Positions 23,065 through 30,923 of a DNA stretch of 30,923 nucleotides are shown here, one piece after another. The stretch is from Velamenicoccus sp964471325. Its GTDB lineage: Bacteria > Omnitrophota > Gorgyraeia > Velamenicoccales > Velamenicoccaceae. Numbering within the stretch: the first letter of the stretch is position 1; each line of letters starts with the position of its first letter. The stretch lies in the NCBI GenBank assembly GCA_964471325.1, contig CAYYFL010000017.1, positions 1 to 30,923 of the forward strand. Reading direction: 5' to 3'. The position numbers were made by a program, and so were the translations under genes. Under the pieces are notes generated by a model. That model saw nothing but the letters and a program-made list of their open reading frames with translations, ran no database searches and was not told the origin of the DNA.

Positions 23065-24500
23065 ATCTGCATGTATTGACGGCCATGGAATTGAGGTCGC
23101 GCCTGGACAGCGGCTCTGTCAAGCCGCAGGATATCCTTGAGGACCTGCGCGGCCGCTATGAATCCGTTGAAAAAAAAGTCATGGCCTTTGCCCGTCCGCC
23201 GTCTTTTGAATGCAGGGAGGCGCGTGCGGCCGGCGCCTTGAAAGGGATTCCTGTCGTCATCAAGGACAATATTTGCAGCCGGGGAGACCTGACAGAATGC
23301 TGTTCGAAGATCCTTAAAGGTTTTGTCGCGCCCTATGATGCGACGGTGGTTGAGAAGCTTAAAGAAAGCGGCGCTTCGATCATGGGGAAAGCCAATATGG
23401 ATGAGTTCGCTTTCGGCTCTTCTTGCGAAACATCCTGTTTTCATCCGACGAAAAACCCATGGAACTTGGATTGTGTGCCAGGCGGTTCAAGCGGCGGCTC
23501 CTGCGCCTGTGTGGCGGCCGATGAAGCGATTGCCGCGCTGGGTTCGGATACGGGCGGTTCCATTCGCCAACCGGCGTCATTATGCGGCGTTGTGGGCATG
23601 AAACCGACTTACGGCCGCGTTTCGCGCTACGGCCTGGTTGCCTTTGCCTCCAGTCTCGACCAGATCGGCCCTATTACCAAAGACGTTCGGGATAACGCCG
23701 TGGTCCTGGGCGTCATTGCTGGACACGACGACCACGATGCGACGTCGGCCCGCATAAGCGTCCCGGATTATCTGGCGGAAACGGAGAAGGACATCCGCGG
23801 TTTGCGTGTCGCCATCCCCAGGGAATATTTTGTCGAAGGCATCGATCCCGATGTCCGCCAGGCGATGATGGAAGTTAAGGCGAAGCTGGAATCCCTGGGG
23901 GTGCGCTTCGGCGAAGTCAGCCTGCCTCACACAGGTTACGCGGTGGCGGTGTATTACATCATTGCGACGGCCGAGGCGTCTTCAAATCTGGCGCGTTTCG
24001 ACGGCGTCCAATACGGCTTGAGGCAGATGGGAAGGGCAGAAGATGAATCGGCCCTGATAGGAATGTATAAAGAGACGCGCGACAAAGGATTCGGCGCGGA
24101 AGCCAAGCGCCGTCTCATCCTGGGGACGTATGTATTGTCCAGCGGTTATTATGACGCTTATTATCTGCGCGCCTCAAGGGTCAGGAGGCTGATTAAAGAA
24201 GATTTCGATAAGGTATTTAAGGAATACGATATGGTATTGACGCCTACGTCTCCGACGCCGGCCTTCAGGATCGGCGAAAAAACGGGCGATCCGCTGAGCA
24301 TGTATCTATCCGATATCTATACGATCTCCGTTAATCTGGCGGGTGTCCCCGCCATATCCGTCCCCTGCGGCTTTGCCAGGTCCGGCCTGCCCATAGGCAT
24401 GCAGTTGATCGGCCGGCCTTTCGGGGAGGCGGATCTTTACAGGGCGGCGTTCCATTACGAGCAAAGCACACCTTGGCATAAACAAAAACCGAAACTATAA
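23061..24500 (+). CDS. gatA: Asp-tRNA(Asn)/Glu-tRNA(Gln) amidotransferase subunit A
   Basis: GatA is the glutaminase that frees ammonia for GatB. The 479-residue amidase has the complete Ser-cisSer-Lys triad: Lys68 (GIPVVIKDN), Ser143 (PGGSSGGS) and the nucleophile Ser167 (GSDTGGSIRQPAS). These are all shifted by 11 from the S. aureus enzyme. GMKPTYGRVSRYGLVAFASS and YDAYYLRASRVRRLI are family hallmarks of GatA over other amidases. gatB begins 5 bases after its stop. Confidence 0.97.
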   Translation: MNLHVLTAMELRSRLDSGSVKPQDILEDLRGRYESVEKKVMAFARPPSFECREARAAGALKGIPVVIKDNICSRGDLTECCSKILKGFVAPYDATVVEKLKESGASIMGKANMDEFAFGSSCETSCFHPTKNPWNLDCVPGGSSGGSCACVAADEAIAALGSDTGGSIRQPASLCGVVGMKPTYGRVSRYGLVAFASSLDQIGPITKDVRDNAVVLGVIAGHDDHDATSARISVPDYLAETEKDIRGLRVAIPREYFVEGIDPDVRQAMMEVKAKLESLGVRFGEVSLPHTGYAVAVYYIIATAEASSNLARFDGVQYGLRQMGRAEDESALIGMYKETRDKGFGAEAKRRLILGTYVLSSGYYDAYYLRASRVRRLIKEDFDKVFKEYDMVLTPTSPTPAFRIGEKTGDPLSMYLSDIYTISVNLAGVPAISVPCGFARSGLPIGMQLIGRPFGEADLYRAAFHYEQSTPWHKQKPKL

Positions 24501-24505
24501 GAAAA

Positions 24506-25936
24506 ATGAACTATGAACCTGTGATAGGCCTGGAAGTTCATGTGCAGCTTAAGACTGCGACTAAGGCGTTTTGCGGCTGTGCCAATGTCTTTGGGTCGAA
24601 AGAAAATTCGAATATCTGTCCGGTTTGCCTGGGCTTGCCGGGGTCGTTGCCTGTCTTGAACGAAAAGGCCCTGAAGGCTGCGTTGAAGGTCGCCCTCGCC
24701 CTGGGGTGTCAGGTGCGGTCATTCACGAAATTCGACCGTAAGAATTATTATTATCCTGACCTGCCGAAAAATTTTCAGATTTCCCAATATGATATGCCGT
24801 TCTCCGAGCATGGAAGCCTTGATATTTCTCTCGAGGACGGCACGAAACGCATCAGGATCAAGCGCGTGCATCTGGAAGAAGACGCCGGTAAGCTGATCCA
24901 TCCCGAAGAAGGCGCGGAAAGCCTGGTGGATTATAACAGGGCGGGCACGCCGCTTTTGGAAATCGTCAGCGAACCAGACCTTTATTCTCCTGATGAAGCT
25001 TATGCCTATCTGACGGACCTGAAGCTGATCCTGCAGTATTTGGATATTTCCGACTGCGATATGGAGAAGGGGAGCCTGCGCTGCGATGCGAACGTCTCTT
25101 TGAGGCCGGCCGGAACGACGGGTCTCGGCGTCAAATCGGAGCTCAAGAACATGAATTCTTTCCGCGCCGTGCGCCTTGCCCTCGATTATGAGATCAGGCG
25201 CCAGGAGGCCGAGCTGGGCGACGGCAGGCCTGTCGTCCAGGAGACGCGGCTGTGGAATGAAAAGAAACAGATGACGTTACCGATGAGGTCCAAGGAAGAG
25301 GCGCATGATTACCGCTATTTTCCGGAGCCCGACCTGCCGCCTTTTGTGATCTCGGCTTCCGAGATCGAAGAAGCGAGACAGGGATTGCCGGAATTGCCTA
25401 AAGAAAAACGGAACCGGTTTGCCGCGGCGTTCGGTTTTTCCGGCAAGGACGCTGCGACGCTGACAGCCGCTAAAAGTTTTGCGGATTTCTTTGAGGCATG
25501 CCTGGAGCTTTACGACAAACCCAAGAAGATCGCTCATTGGCTGATCGGCCCTGTTTCCTTCCACATGAATTCCCGCGGACGGGATATAAGGGATTTGCGC
25601 TTGACGCCGGCATCCCTTGTTGAGCTTGTCGATCTGGTTGAGACCGGTAAGATCAGTCAACTCGCCGGAAAAGAAGTATTGCAGGAGATGCTTGAGAGCG
25701 GCAAGCCCGCCGCCAAGATCGTGGAAGAAAAGAACCTCGCCCAGGTTTCGGATGCGGGGAGCCTGTCGGCCGTGATCGATGAGGTTATCGCCGCCAACAA
25801 GAAATCCGTCGATGACTTCAAGGCCGGTAAGGAAAACGCCGTGATGTTTCTGGTCGGCCAGGTGATGCGTCTGTCTAAGGGCAAGGCCAATCCGAAGACG
25901 GCCAGAGAGATGCTGATCGAAAGGTTGAAGGCATGA
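24506..25936 (+). CDS. gatB: Asp-tRNA(Asn)/Glu-tRNA(Gln) amidotransferase subunit B
   Basis: GatB activates the Glu or Asp on the tRNA with ATP and joins it to ammonia delivered from GatA. The 476 residues show PVIGLEVHVQLKT, the zinc-type Cys cluster region (FCGC and CPVCLGLPGS), LEEDAGKLIH, DYNRAGTPLLEIVSEPD, GSLRCDANVSLRP, KSELKNMNSFRAV and DYRYFPEPDLPP. The C-terminal helical tRNA-binding domain is complete through GQVMRLSKGKANPKTAREML. Its stop overlaps the protease start (ATGA). Confidence 0.98.
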   Translation: MNYEPVIGLEVHVQLKTATKAFCGCANVFGSKENSNICPVCLGLPGSLPVLNEKALKAALKVALALGCQVRSFTKFDRKNYYYPDLPKNFQISQYDMPFSEHGSLDISLEDGTKRIRIKRVHLEEDAGKLIHPEEGAESLVDYNRAGTPLLEIVSEPDLYSPDEAYAYLTDLKLILQYLDISDCDMEKGSLRCDANVSLRPAGTTGLGVKSELKNMNSFRAVRLALDYEIRRQEAELGDGRPVVQETRLWNEKKQMTLPMRSKEEAHDYRYFPEPDLPPFVISASEIEEARQGLPELPKEKRNRFAAAFGFSGKDAATLTAAKSFADFFEACLELYDKPKKIAHWLIGPVSFHMNSRGRDIRDLRLTPASLVELVDLVETGKISQLAGKEVLQEMLESGKPAAKIVEEKNLAQVSDAGSLSAVIDEVIAANKKSVDDFKAGKENAVMFLVGQVMRLSKGKANPKTAREMLIERLKA

Positions 25937-27255
25937 AAAGGGTCCTCAGGGTCTGTGTGTGGATCATGGTTGTATTTCTCGCGCTGGTGGTGGCGAATTT
26001 CGGCATGACGGCCATCAACCAGGCCCGCCGTAATGAGACGTATAAGGAACTGGAAATTTTTGCTGACGCTCTCGCTTTTGTGGAGGCGCATTATGTGGAC
26101 GAAGTGCCGCCCAAAGATCTGATTTACGGCGCGCTGGCGGGCATGCTGGGAAACCTGGATCCTCATAGCCAGTTTTTGACGCCTGAAGAATACGAGGATC
26201 TGATGGCGGATACGTCGGGGCATTTTGGGGGTATCGGCATCGAAATCACGCTTAAGGACCATCTGGTCACCGTCATTACGCCGATCGAAGGAACGCCGGC
26301 ATGGGAGGCAGGATTACAACCCAATGACCGTATCGTCAAGATCGACGACACGGTGTTGAGGGACGTTACACTCAATCAGGCCGTCAAGATGCTCCGCGGC
26401 AAGCCGGGGACGGGGGTGACATTGACGGTCTGGCGCGAAAAAGAAGCGAAGCTTTTGACATTCAAGATCACGAGGGCGACCATCGAGATCAGGGATATCA
26501 AGGAAACCCGGCTTCTCGAACAGGGTATCGCTTATATCAAACTCGTCGAATTCAGCGAAGAGACGCCTCATCATCTCGACCGGGCTTTGGCGGATCTCAA
26601 GTCAAAAGGGATGAATGCGTTGATTCTCGACCTCCGCAATAATCCGGGGGGCCTTTTGGATAAGGCCGTGGAAGTGACTGAGCGCTTTGTCCCCAGAGGA
26701 GAGGTGATCGTTTCCATCAAGGGCCGCGATCCTTCGCAGGACGAGGTTTTTACATCCCGTTCGGGGCCGCTCTATAAAGACATGCCTCTGGTGGTTTTGG
26801 TCAACGAAGGGAGCGCTTCCGGCAGCGAGATATTGGCCGGTTGCCTCCAGGACCAGAAAAGGGCTATCATTGTCGGTTCCCAGACATTCGGCAAGGGATC
26901 GGTCCAGACGGTCCTGCCTTTGCGTGACGGTTCAGCATTGAAGTTGACGACAAGCCGCTATTACACGCCCTTGGGCGCTTCGATCCATGAAAAGGGCGTT
27001 ACGCCCGACGTGATCGTTCCCGAGGCATCTTCTGCAGAGATGGATGTCCCGGAAAAAGAAACCACGCTGGAAGAGATTTTTGAAGGCGTTGAGAAGAAAC
27101 CGGATTCTGCCGCTTTGGCCAATCTTTATCAGCACGATCAGGTTTTATCGCGCGCTGTCGACATCATTAAGGGGATCAAGGTTTACCAGCAGATGCTGAA
27201 GCCTGCGGCATCTGTTGATCCGGATGCTGCAGGGAAGAAAGCGTCTCATGAATAA
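25933..27255 (+). CDS. ctpA: S41-family C-terminal processing protease (CtpA/Prc type)
   Basis: CTPs are periplasmic serine proteases that cut or trim envelope proteins, often peptidoglycan hydrolases. The 440-residue protein has an N-terminal membrane anchor (about 4-26), then LDPHSQFLTPEEYEDL and a PDZ domain (about 105-185, GIGIEITLKDHLVTVI, LQPNDRIVKIDD). The protease core follows: LDLRNNPGGLLDKAVEV, the nucleophile Ser296 in NEGSASGSEI and the general base Lys321 in TFGKGSVQ, 25 residues apart as in Prc. The C-terminal tail is low in conservation. It overlaps gatB at the start and the deacetylase gene by 8 bases at the end; the pairing with a YibQ-type protein points to envelope work. 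Confidence 0.94.
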   Translation: MKRVLRVCVWIMVVFLALVVANFGMTAINQARRNETYKELEIFADALAFVEAHYVDEVPPKDLIYGALAGMLGNLDPHSQFLTPEEYEDLMADTSGHFGGIGIEITLKDHLVTVITPIEGTPAWEAGLQPNDRIVKIDDTVLRDVTLNQAVKMLRGKPGTGVTLTVWREKEAKLLTFKITRATIEIRDIKETRLLEQGIAYIKLVEFSEETPHHLDRALADLKSKGMNALILDLRNNPGGLLDKAVEVTERFVPRGEVIVSIKGRDPSQDEVFTSRSGPLYKDMPLVVLVNEGSASGSEILAGCLQDQKRAIIVGSQTFGKGSVQTVLPLRDGSALKLTTSRYYTPLGASIHEKGVTPDVIVPEASSAEMDVPEKETTLEEIFEGVEKKPDSAALANLYQHDQVLSRAVDIIKGIKVYQQMLKPAASVDPDAAGKKASHE

Positions 27256-28135
27256 CGCCAAGAATTTTGTCATTCTGCTTCTTTCCATCCTCGTCATTCT
27301 TCAGTCCATTATTCTTTTTTATCTCCTGCGGCGGCCGGCCCCTGCGGTAAAGAGGCCTTCGGCGGTGACGCGTACAGGCGCCAAGCCCGGCGGGAGGTTC
27401 CCTTCAGTCCTTCCCGCAGAAGTGAAACCCATGCCACCCGCCGGAGAGGAAGCGCCGGTTCCGGCTGCCGGCAAAATCGCCCTGATCATCGATGATTGGG
27501 GATACAGCCTGAAAAACAAAAGCATCATCACGGATAATAATTATCATCTGACATTGGCCATTTTGCCTTTCCAGGAATATTCCCAAAAAGTGGCCGAATT
27601 GGCCCATTTTCACGGCAAGGAAGTGATTATCCATATGCCTATGGAGCCTCTTCATAAGGAACAGTACGGCCTGGAGGCGAATACGCTTTTGACGACGATG
27701 AATGCCTCTCAGATCGTCCATGTTCTGGATAAAGCTTTTTCAGAGATTCCTTACGCCAAAGGGATCAATAACCATATGGGTTCCAAGGCGACGGGAGATG
27801 CGCGCATGATGCGTATCGTCCTGGGATATCTCAAAGACCATGATTTGTTTTTTGTGGACAGCATGACGGCGCCGAAGAGCGTTGCTCGTTCGGTCGCTAA
27901 AACCTTGCATGAGAAATTCGCCAGCAGGGATATTTTCCTCGATAACAGCAGCGAGCCGGCATCGATCCGTGAACAGCTGATGAAATTAGCGCATCTGTCC
28001 CGTCAGAACGGCGTCGCCGTCGGCATCGGGCACGACCGTCCCAATACTATCGCTGTTTTGAAGGAAATGATCCCTCTTCTGCAGAGGCAAGGGTATGAAT
28101 TCATAGAAGTATCGGACGCCGTCAAGAACCCTTGA
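27248..28135 (+). CDS. Divergent polysaccharide deacetylase (YibQ family)
   Basis: YibQ-family proteins have a NodB-like deacetylase fold and often sit beside EnvC- or CtpA-type genes; their substrate is not firmly known. The 295-residue product begins with a membrane anchor (about 5-27) and a Pro/Ala/Arg-rich linker, then the domain from about 78: ALIIDDWGYSLKN, LTLAILPFQEYS, EVIIHMPMEPL, INNHMGSKATGD, FFVDSMTAPKSVA and VAVGIGHDRPNTIAVL. The IDDWG, HMGS and GHDRP motifs are the family's usual metal and active-site positions. ATG at 27248 was chosen because it gives a clean anchor and overlaps the protease gene by 8 bases. Confidence 0.9.
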   Translation: MNNAKNFVILLLSILVILQSIILFYLLRRPAPAVKRPSAVTRTGAKPGGRFPSVLPAEVKPMPPAGEEAPVPAAGKIALIIDDWGYSLKNKSIITDNNYHLTLAILPFQEYSQKVAELAHFHGKEVIIHMPMEPLHKEQYGLEANTLLTTMNASQIVHVLDKAFSEIPYAKGINNHMGSKATGDARMMRIVLGYLKDHDLFFVDSMTAPKSVARSVAKTLHEKFASRDIFLDNSSEPASIREQLMKLAHLSRQNGVAVGIGHDRPNTIAVLKEMIPLLQRQGYEFIEVSDAVKNP

Positions 28136-28146
28136 GGGGAGCATCG

Positions 28147-29142
28147 TTGAACGTTTTGGGCATCGAAACATCTTGCGATGAGACAGGCGCCTCTGTGGTG
28201 CGGGACGCCGGAGACGTCGTTTCCAATGTGGTTGCTTCAAGCTTGGCGCAACATGCGCCCTATGGCGGGATTATCCCGGAGATCGCTTCGCGCGCCCAGA
28301 TGGAATCCATCTGCGCGGTCGTGCGCGAAGCGATGGAAAAGGCCCGCCTGAGGGCCGCAGAGATGGATGCCATTGCCATCACTCAAGGGCCCGGCCTGAT
28401 TGGTTCTCTGCTTGTTGGGTTGTCTTTTGCGCGGGCCCTCAGCCTGGCATGGCGGGTTCCGCTCATCGGCATCAATCATTTACAGGCCCATCTTTACGCC
28501 GCTTTTATCGGAAGCGAGATATTTTTTCCTTTCACAGGTCTTGTTGTTTCAGGCGGGCATACCAGTCTTTATGAGGTCACAGGTATCGGCCGCGAGAAAC
28601 TGATGGGGTCGACCCGCGACGATGCCGCCGGCGAGGCCTTTGATAAAGTGGCCAAGATTCTCGGCCTGGGGTATCCCGGCGGGCCGGCCATCGAGGCGGC
28701 AGCCCGCAAGGGTTCCCGTGAAGCATTCAGGTTTTGCTGTGATTGCGGGCCGGGGGTTGATTTCAGTTTCAGCGGCATCAAGACAGCCGTTCTTTACAAA
28801 GCCCGGGATTTAAAAAAGCTGTATGGCAGGCTTTCCCGGGAGACGGTCGCGGACCTGGCCGCGTCATTTCAGTCTGCGGTCGTCGAAGACCTGGTCGGCA
28901 AGGCCTGCCGTTTGGCGCAAAAAAGCCACAGCAGGCTTTTGGCTGTGGGCGGAGGGGTCGCGTTCAATACAACATTGCGTTCCCGGCTTCAGGAAGAGAC
29001 GCGGCGCAGGGGTATTGAGCTGCGTCTGGCGCCGAAAGCTTATTGTTTGGACAATGCTGCCATGGTGGCGAGCCTGGCAGGGCGCCTTCTCCAGGCCAAA
29101 AAATATAAAAAATCGGTACACATGGACACGCTTTTGGGGTAA
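28147..29142 (+). CDS. tsaD: tRNA threonylcarbamoyladenosine transferase TsaD
   Basis: TsaD transfers the threonylcarbamoyl group to A37 of tRNAs that read ANN codons. The 331-residue protein has LGIETSCDETGASVV, YGGIIPEIASRAQ, GPGLIGSLLVG, GHTSLYEV, GEAFDKVAKILGLGYPGGP and the C-terminal CLDNAAMVA. I chose TTG at 28147: AGGGGA lies at 28135-28140, and this start places the metal ligands at His111 and His115 (NHLQAHLYA), the same numbers as in E. coli. An in-frame TTG at 28132 would overlap the preceding stop. Its partners TsaB, TsaC and TsaE are not in the window. Confidence 0.97.
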   Translation: MNVLGIETSCDETGASVVRDAGDVVSNVVASSLAQHAPYGGIIPEIASRAQMESICAVVREAMEKARLRAAEMDAIAITQGPGLIGSLLVGLSFARALSLAWRVPLIGINHLQAHLYAAFIGSEIFFPFTGLVVSGGHTSLYEVTGIGREKLMGSTRDDAAGEAFDKVAKILGLGYPGGPAIEAAARKGSREAFRFCCDCGPGVDFSFSGIKTAVLYKARDLKKLYGRLSRETVADLAASFQSAVVEDLVGKACRLAQKSHSRLLAVGGGVAFNTTLRSRLQEETRRRGIELRLAPKAYCLDNAAMVASLAGRLLQAKKYKKSVHMDTLLG

Positions 29143-29170
29143 CGTAAGCCCCTGGAGGAGGGGGAGGGAC

Positions 29171-29641
29171 ATGATCACAGACAATGAAATGGTACTTAGG
29201 ATTTGCGTTGCTTTTCTATTAAGCGGCCTGATCGGGCTGGAGCGCCAAATTTGCCGTCACCAGGCGGGGTTGCGTACGCACATCCTTGTTTGCGTCGGAT
29301 CGTGCCTCATTATGTTGACATCGCTGCATGTTTTTGATATATATAAATCTGTAGCAAATATGGATCCGACGCGGATCGCCGCCGGTGTCATCACGGGCAT
29401 CGGGTTTCTCGGCGCCGGCACGATCATCCGCTCCCCTGAGGGAATTCGGGGATTGACAACAGCATCGAGCCTGTGGGTTGTAGCAGCGTTGGGTTTGAGC
29501 ATCGGATGCGGGTTCTTCAAGGTCTCTGTGGTCGTGACCTTGCTGGTTCTTTTGGTTCTCTTGTTTTTGAGAGGATTCGAGAGGGTGATGCTAAATAAGG
29601 GGGTGCCGCATGGCCATAAGAGACAGGAAGAAGGAGATTGA
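29171..29641 (+). CDS. MgtC/SapB-family membrane protein
   Basis: This 156-residue protein has the MgtC/SapB core: LSGLIGLERQICRHQAGLRT, LVCVGSCLIML, then DPTRIAAGVITGIGFLGAGT, IIRSPEGIRGLTTASSLWVV and a last hydrophobic stretch at about 117-140, giving four or five membrane segments. The C-terminal soluble domain found in Salmonella MgtC is absent, as in most family members. Function is uncertain; roles in Mg limitation and ATP-synthase control are known only for a few relatives. ATG at 29171 follows a long GGAGGAGGGGGAGGG-type purine run. The 3' end overlaps the bactofilin gene by 32 bases. Confidence 0.9.
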   Translation: MITDNEMVLRICVAFLLSGLIGLERQICRHQAGLRTHILVCVGSCLIMLTSLHVFDIYKSVANMDPTRIAAGVITGIGFLGAGTIIRSPEGIRGLTTASSLWVVAALGLSIGCGFFKVSVVVTLLVLLVLLFLRGFERVMLNKGVPHGHKRQEEGD

Positions 29642-30119
29642 GGACAAGGTAATCACTGTCGATTCAGCTATGCAGGGCAGCCTTTCTTTCAAGGAACCCG
29701 TGCATCTGCGTATCAACGGCAAGTTTGAGGGGACCCTTGAGGTTCGGGGTGTTCTTGAGATCGGGGAGGAGGCGGTGGTGGATGCCGCCATATCCGGTGA
29801 CGATATTGAGGTTGCCGGCCGCGTCAAGGGCGAAGTGACCGCGACCAAGAGGATCCATTTGAAGGAACATGCCGTTATCGAGGGCAATATCAAGACGCCA
29901 TCGTTGCACATTAGCGAAGGGGCTGTCTTCCAGGGGCGGTCTACCATGCTGGGAGATATTTTCGACACAGAAACCTTGGCCCGTTATCTGGAAGTGGATC
30001 TCAATACCATCCTCGACTGGGCCAACAGCGGCAAGATCCCCGCGTTCAAGGAATCGAACGATTGGAAGTTCGAGCGTAAAAAGATAGACGAGTGGATATC
30101 CGCCGGAAAGATCGGTTAA
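29610..30119 (+). CDS. Bactofilin fused to a MerR/excisionase-type helix-turn-helix
   Basis: Bactofilins polymerise without nucleotide into filaments that scaffold envelope and chromosome functions. Residues about 12-112 form the right-handed beta-helix core with typical GKFEGTLEVRG, ISGDDIEVAGRVKGEV and AVIEGNIKTPSLHISEGAVF turns. Residues about 116-166 are a separate winged helix-turn-helix of the excisionase/HTH_17 type (TETLARYLEVDLNTILDWA, GKIPAFKESNDWKFERKKID). The fusion is inside one 169-residue ORF with a good ribosome site (AAGGGGG), so it is not a sequencing join of two genes. It overlaps mgtC by 32 bases, and 11 bases after its stop comes a second gene with the same HTH. A link between polymer and DNA is inference. 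Confidence 0.88.
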   Translation: MAIRDRKKEIEDKVITVDSAMQGSLSFKEPVHLRINGKFEGTLEVRGVLEIGEEAVVDAAISGDDIEVAGRVKGEVTATKRIHLKEHAVIEGNIKTPSLHISEGAVFQGRSTMLGDIFDTETLARYLEVDLNTILDWANSGKIPAFKESNDWKFERKKIDEWISAGKIG

Positions 30120-30130
30120 GGCATTAGTTC

Positions 30131-30433
30131 ATGGCAACCCATAAACTGCTGACCATCCGCGAGGTGGCCAGCTATCTCAATATCACGGAGAAAGAAGTCG
30201 TCGAACTGGCTGAGAGCGGGGTGATTCCCGCCTATAAAGTCGGCGGCGTCTATCTGCGGTTCAAAAAAGAGCAATTGGACCAGGTCCGGCCCGGCATCAA
30301 GCCCAACCAGTCGCTTGTCACCATCGAAGGGACTTTGATCGAGAAAGTCAGAGATTTTATCTATCATAACGATTTTTATATCCTGTCCCTGATCGTCATC
30401 TTCTTCCTCCTTTATTTTATCGTCAAATTATGA
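30131..30433 (+). CDS. Membrane-anchored excisionase-type HTH protein
   Basis: The 100-residue product has an HTH_17/excisionase-type domain at about 5-52 (LTIREVASYLNITEKEVVEL, then SGVIPAYKVGGVYLRFKKEQ), a short linker, and one hydrophobic segment at about 80-98 (DFYILSLIVIFFLLYFIV) ending at Lys-Leu. The tail anchor would hold the small DNA-binding-type domain at the inner face of the membrane. Its HTH resembles that of the upstream bactofilin fusion, suggesting duplication or a shared partner. The stop overlaps the larB start (ATGA). I do not know a characterised homologue with this layout. Confidence 0.85.
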   Translation: MATHKLLTIREVASYLNITEKEVVELAESGVIPAYKVGGVYLRFKKEQLDQVRPGIKPNQSLVTIEGTLIEKVRDFIYHNDFYILSLIVIFFLLYFIVKL

Positions 30434-30923
30434 AGAAACAGGCCTACGTGGACCTTGGTTTTGCCTGCGTGGATACGGGCAGGCAAACGAGACGGGGGTT
30501 CCCGGAGGTCATCTTTTGTCAAAGAAAGACGAAAGATGAGATCCTCAAGATCGCCCGTGAACTCGACAGGGACCCGGACGCGCCGCTTCTGCTGACACGC
30601 CTGGAACCCTGTGCGTATTCTTTTTTAAAATCGAAATTAAAAGGCCTCTCCTATGATAAAAAAGCCAGGGCGGCTTTCCGTAAGGGGCGCCGCCCGTCGC
30701 CCGCTGCCGCAGGCGACGTTCTTATCGTAACGGCAGGGACGAGCGATATCCCTGTTGCGGAAGAGGCGGCGTTGACCCTGGAGCTCATGGGTGTATCTGT
30801 GCGCAAACTTTATGACGTTGGCGTTGCCGGCGTGCACCGCGTGATGGACAGGATGAATGTCCTGCGCCGGGCCGCCGTCATCATCGTCGTCGCAGGGATG
30901 GAGGGTGCGCTGGCGAGCCTCGT
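30430..30923 (+). CDS. larB: Nickel-pincer cofactor biosynthesis protein LarB (N-terminal part)
   Basis: LarB carboxylates nicotinic acid adenine dinucleotide, the first step to the nickel-pincer cofactor of lactate racemase and related enzymes. The frame runs off the window end; 164 codons are visible. The N-terminal region has YVDLGFACVDTGRQTRRGFP and EVIFCQRKTKDEI, the usual LarB opening, followed by the PurE-like domain: VLIVTAGTSDIPVAEEAA, VRKLYDVGVAGVHRVMDRM and VIIVVAGMEGALASL. It starts in an ATGA overlap with the HTH-membrane gene. larC and larE are not visible, so whether a lar operon follows is unknown. Confidence 0.92.
   Translation, partial: MKKQAYVDLGFACVDTGRQTRRGFPEVIFCQRKTKDEILKIARELDRDPDAPLLLTRLEPCAYSFLKSKLKGLSYDKKARAAFRKGRRPSPAAAGDVLIVTAGTSDIPVAEEAALTLELMGVSVRKLYDVGVAGVHRVMDRMNVLRRAAVIIVVAGMEGALASL

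Noticed and set aside
28823..29170. Upstream extension of the mgtC frame
   Set aside because: It overlaps tsaD in another frame and its translation is Trp/Arg-rich shadow; a strong purine-rich ribosome site sets the start at 29171.

Overview
The window is a gene-dense stretch of a bacterial chromosome of moderately high GC. Nearly all genes lie on the + strand, and stop/start overlaps (ATGA, GTGA) are common. The content is mostly housekeeping: recA-recX-alaS, a histidine block ending in trpE, rpsP, yajC-secDF, mfd, surA-pdxA-rsmA, gatCAB, a ctpA-type protease, a YibQ-type deacetylase, tsaD, mgtC, a bactofilin and larB. SurA and an outer-membrane-type beta-barrel imply a Gram-negative (diderm) cell. 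The presence of GatCAB, a bactofilin and a one-piece SecDF, with no match to a familiar model genome, suggests an uncultured lineage such as Omnitrophota/PVC. That placement is inference; no phylogenetic marker was analysed.

Layout. 1-3603: the end of an Ig-like, chaperone-like protein, then a 987-residue protein with TPR, secretin-N-like, barrel and two SdrD-B-like domains; together they look like a surface-assembly pair. 3697-4490: an island transcribed leftward. It has its own sigma70-type promoter, a GEMM-I (c-di-GMP-I) type riboswitch, an intrinsic terminator, a 105-residue secreted protein with two cysteines, and an end terminator. The riboswitch core is split by exactly 64 nt forming two hairpins. 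4549-8829: a strong divergent promoter driving recA-recX-alaS. 8826-14761: hisD-hisB-hisH-hisA-hisF-hisI-trpE, closely spaced or overlapping; hisG, hisC and hisE are absent here. 14813-17748: rpsP, yajC and secDF, with a folded 91-nt element between yajC and secDF. 17838-19733: an unusually short Mfd. 19944-22639: surA-pdxA-rsmA, the same order as in E. coli. 22701-29142: a candidate promoter, gatCAB, S41 protease, YibQ-type deacetylase and tsaD, tightly packed. 29171-30923: mgtC, a bactofilin fused to a MerR/excisionase-type helix-turn-helix, a membrane-anchored protein with the same type of helix-turn-helix, and the start of larB.

Four observations most deserve follow-up: the riboswitch interrupted in its conserved core and the small secreted protein it precedes; the bactofilin-HTH plus HTH-membrane pair; the reduced Mfd lacking several canonical domains; and the folded element upstream of secDF.
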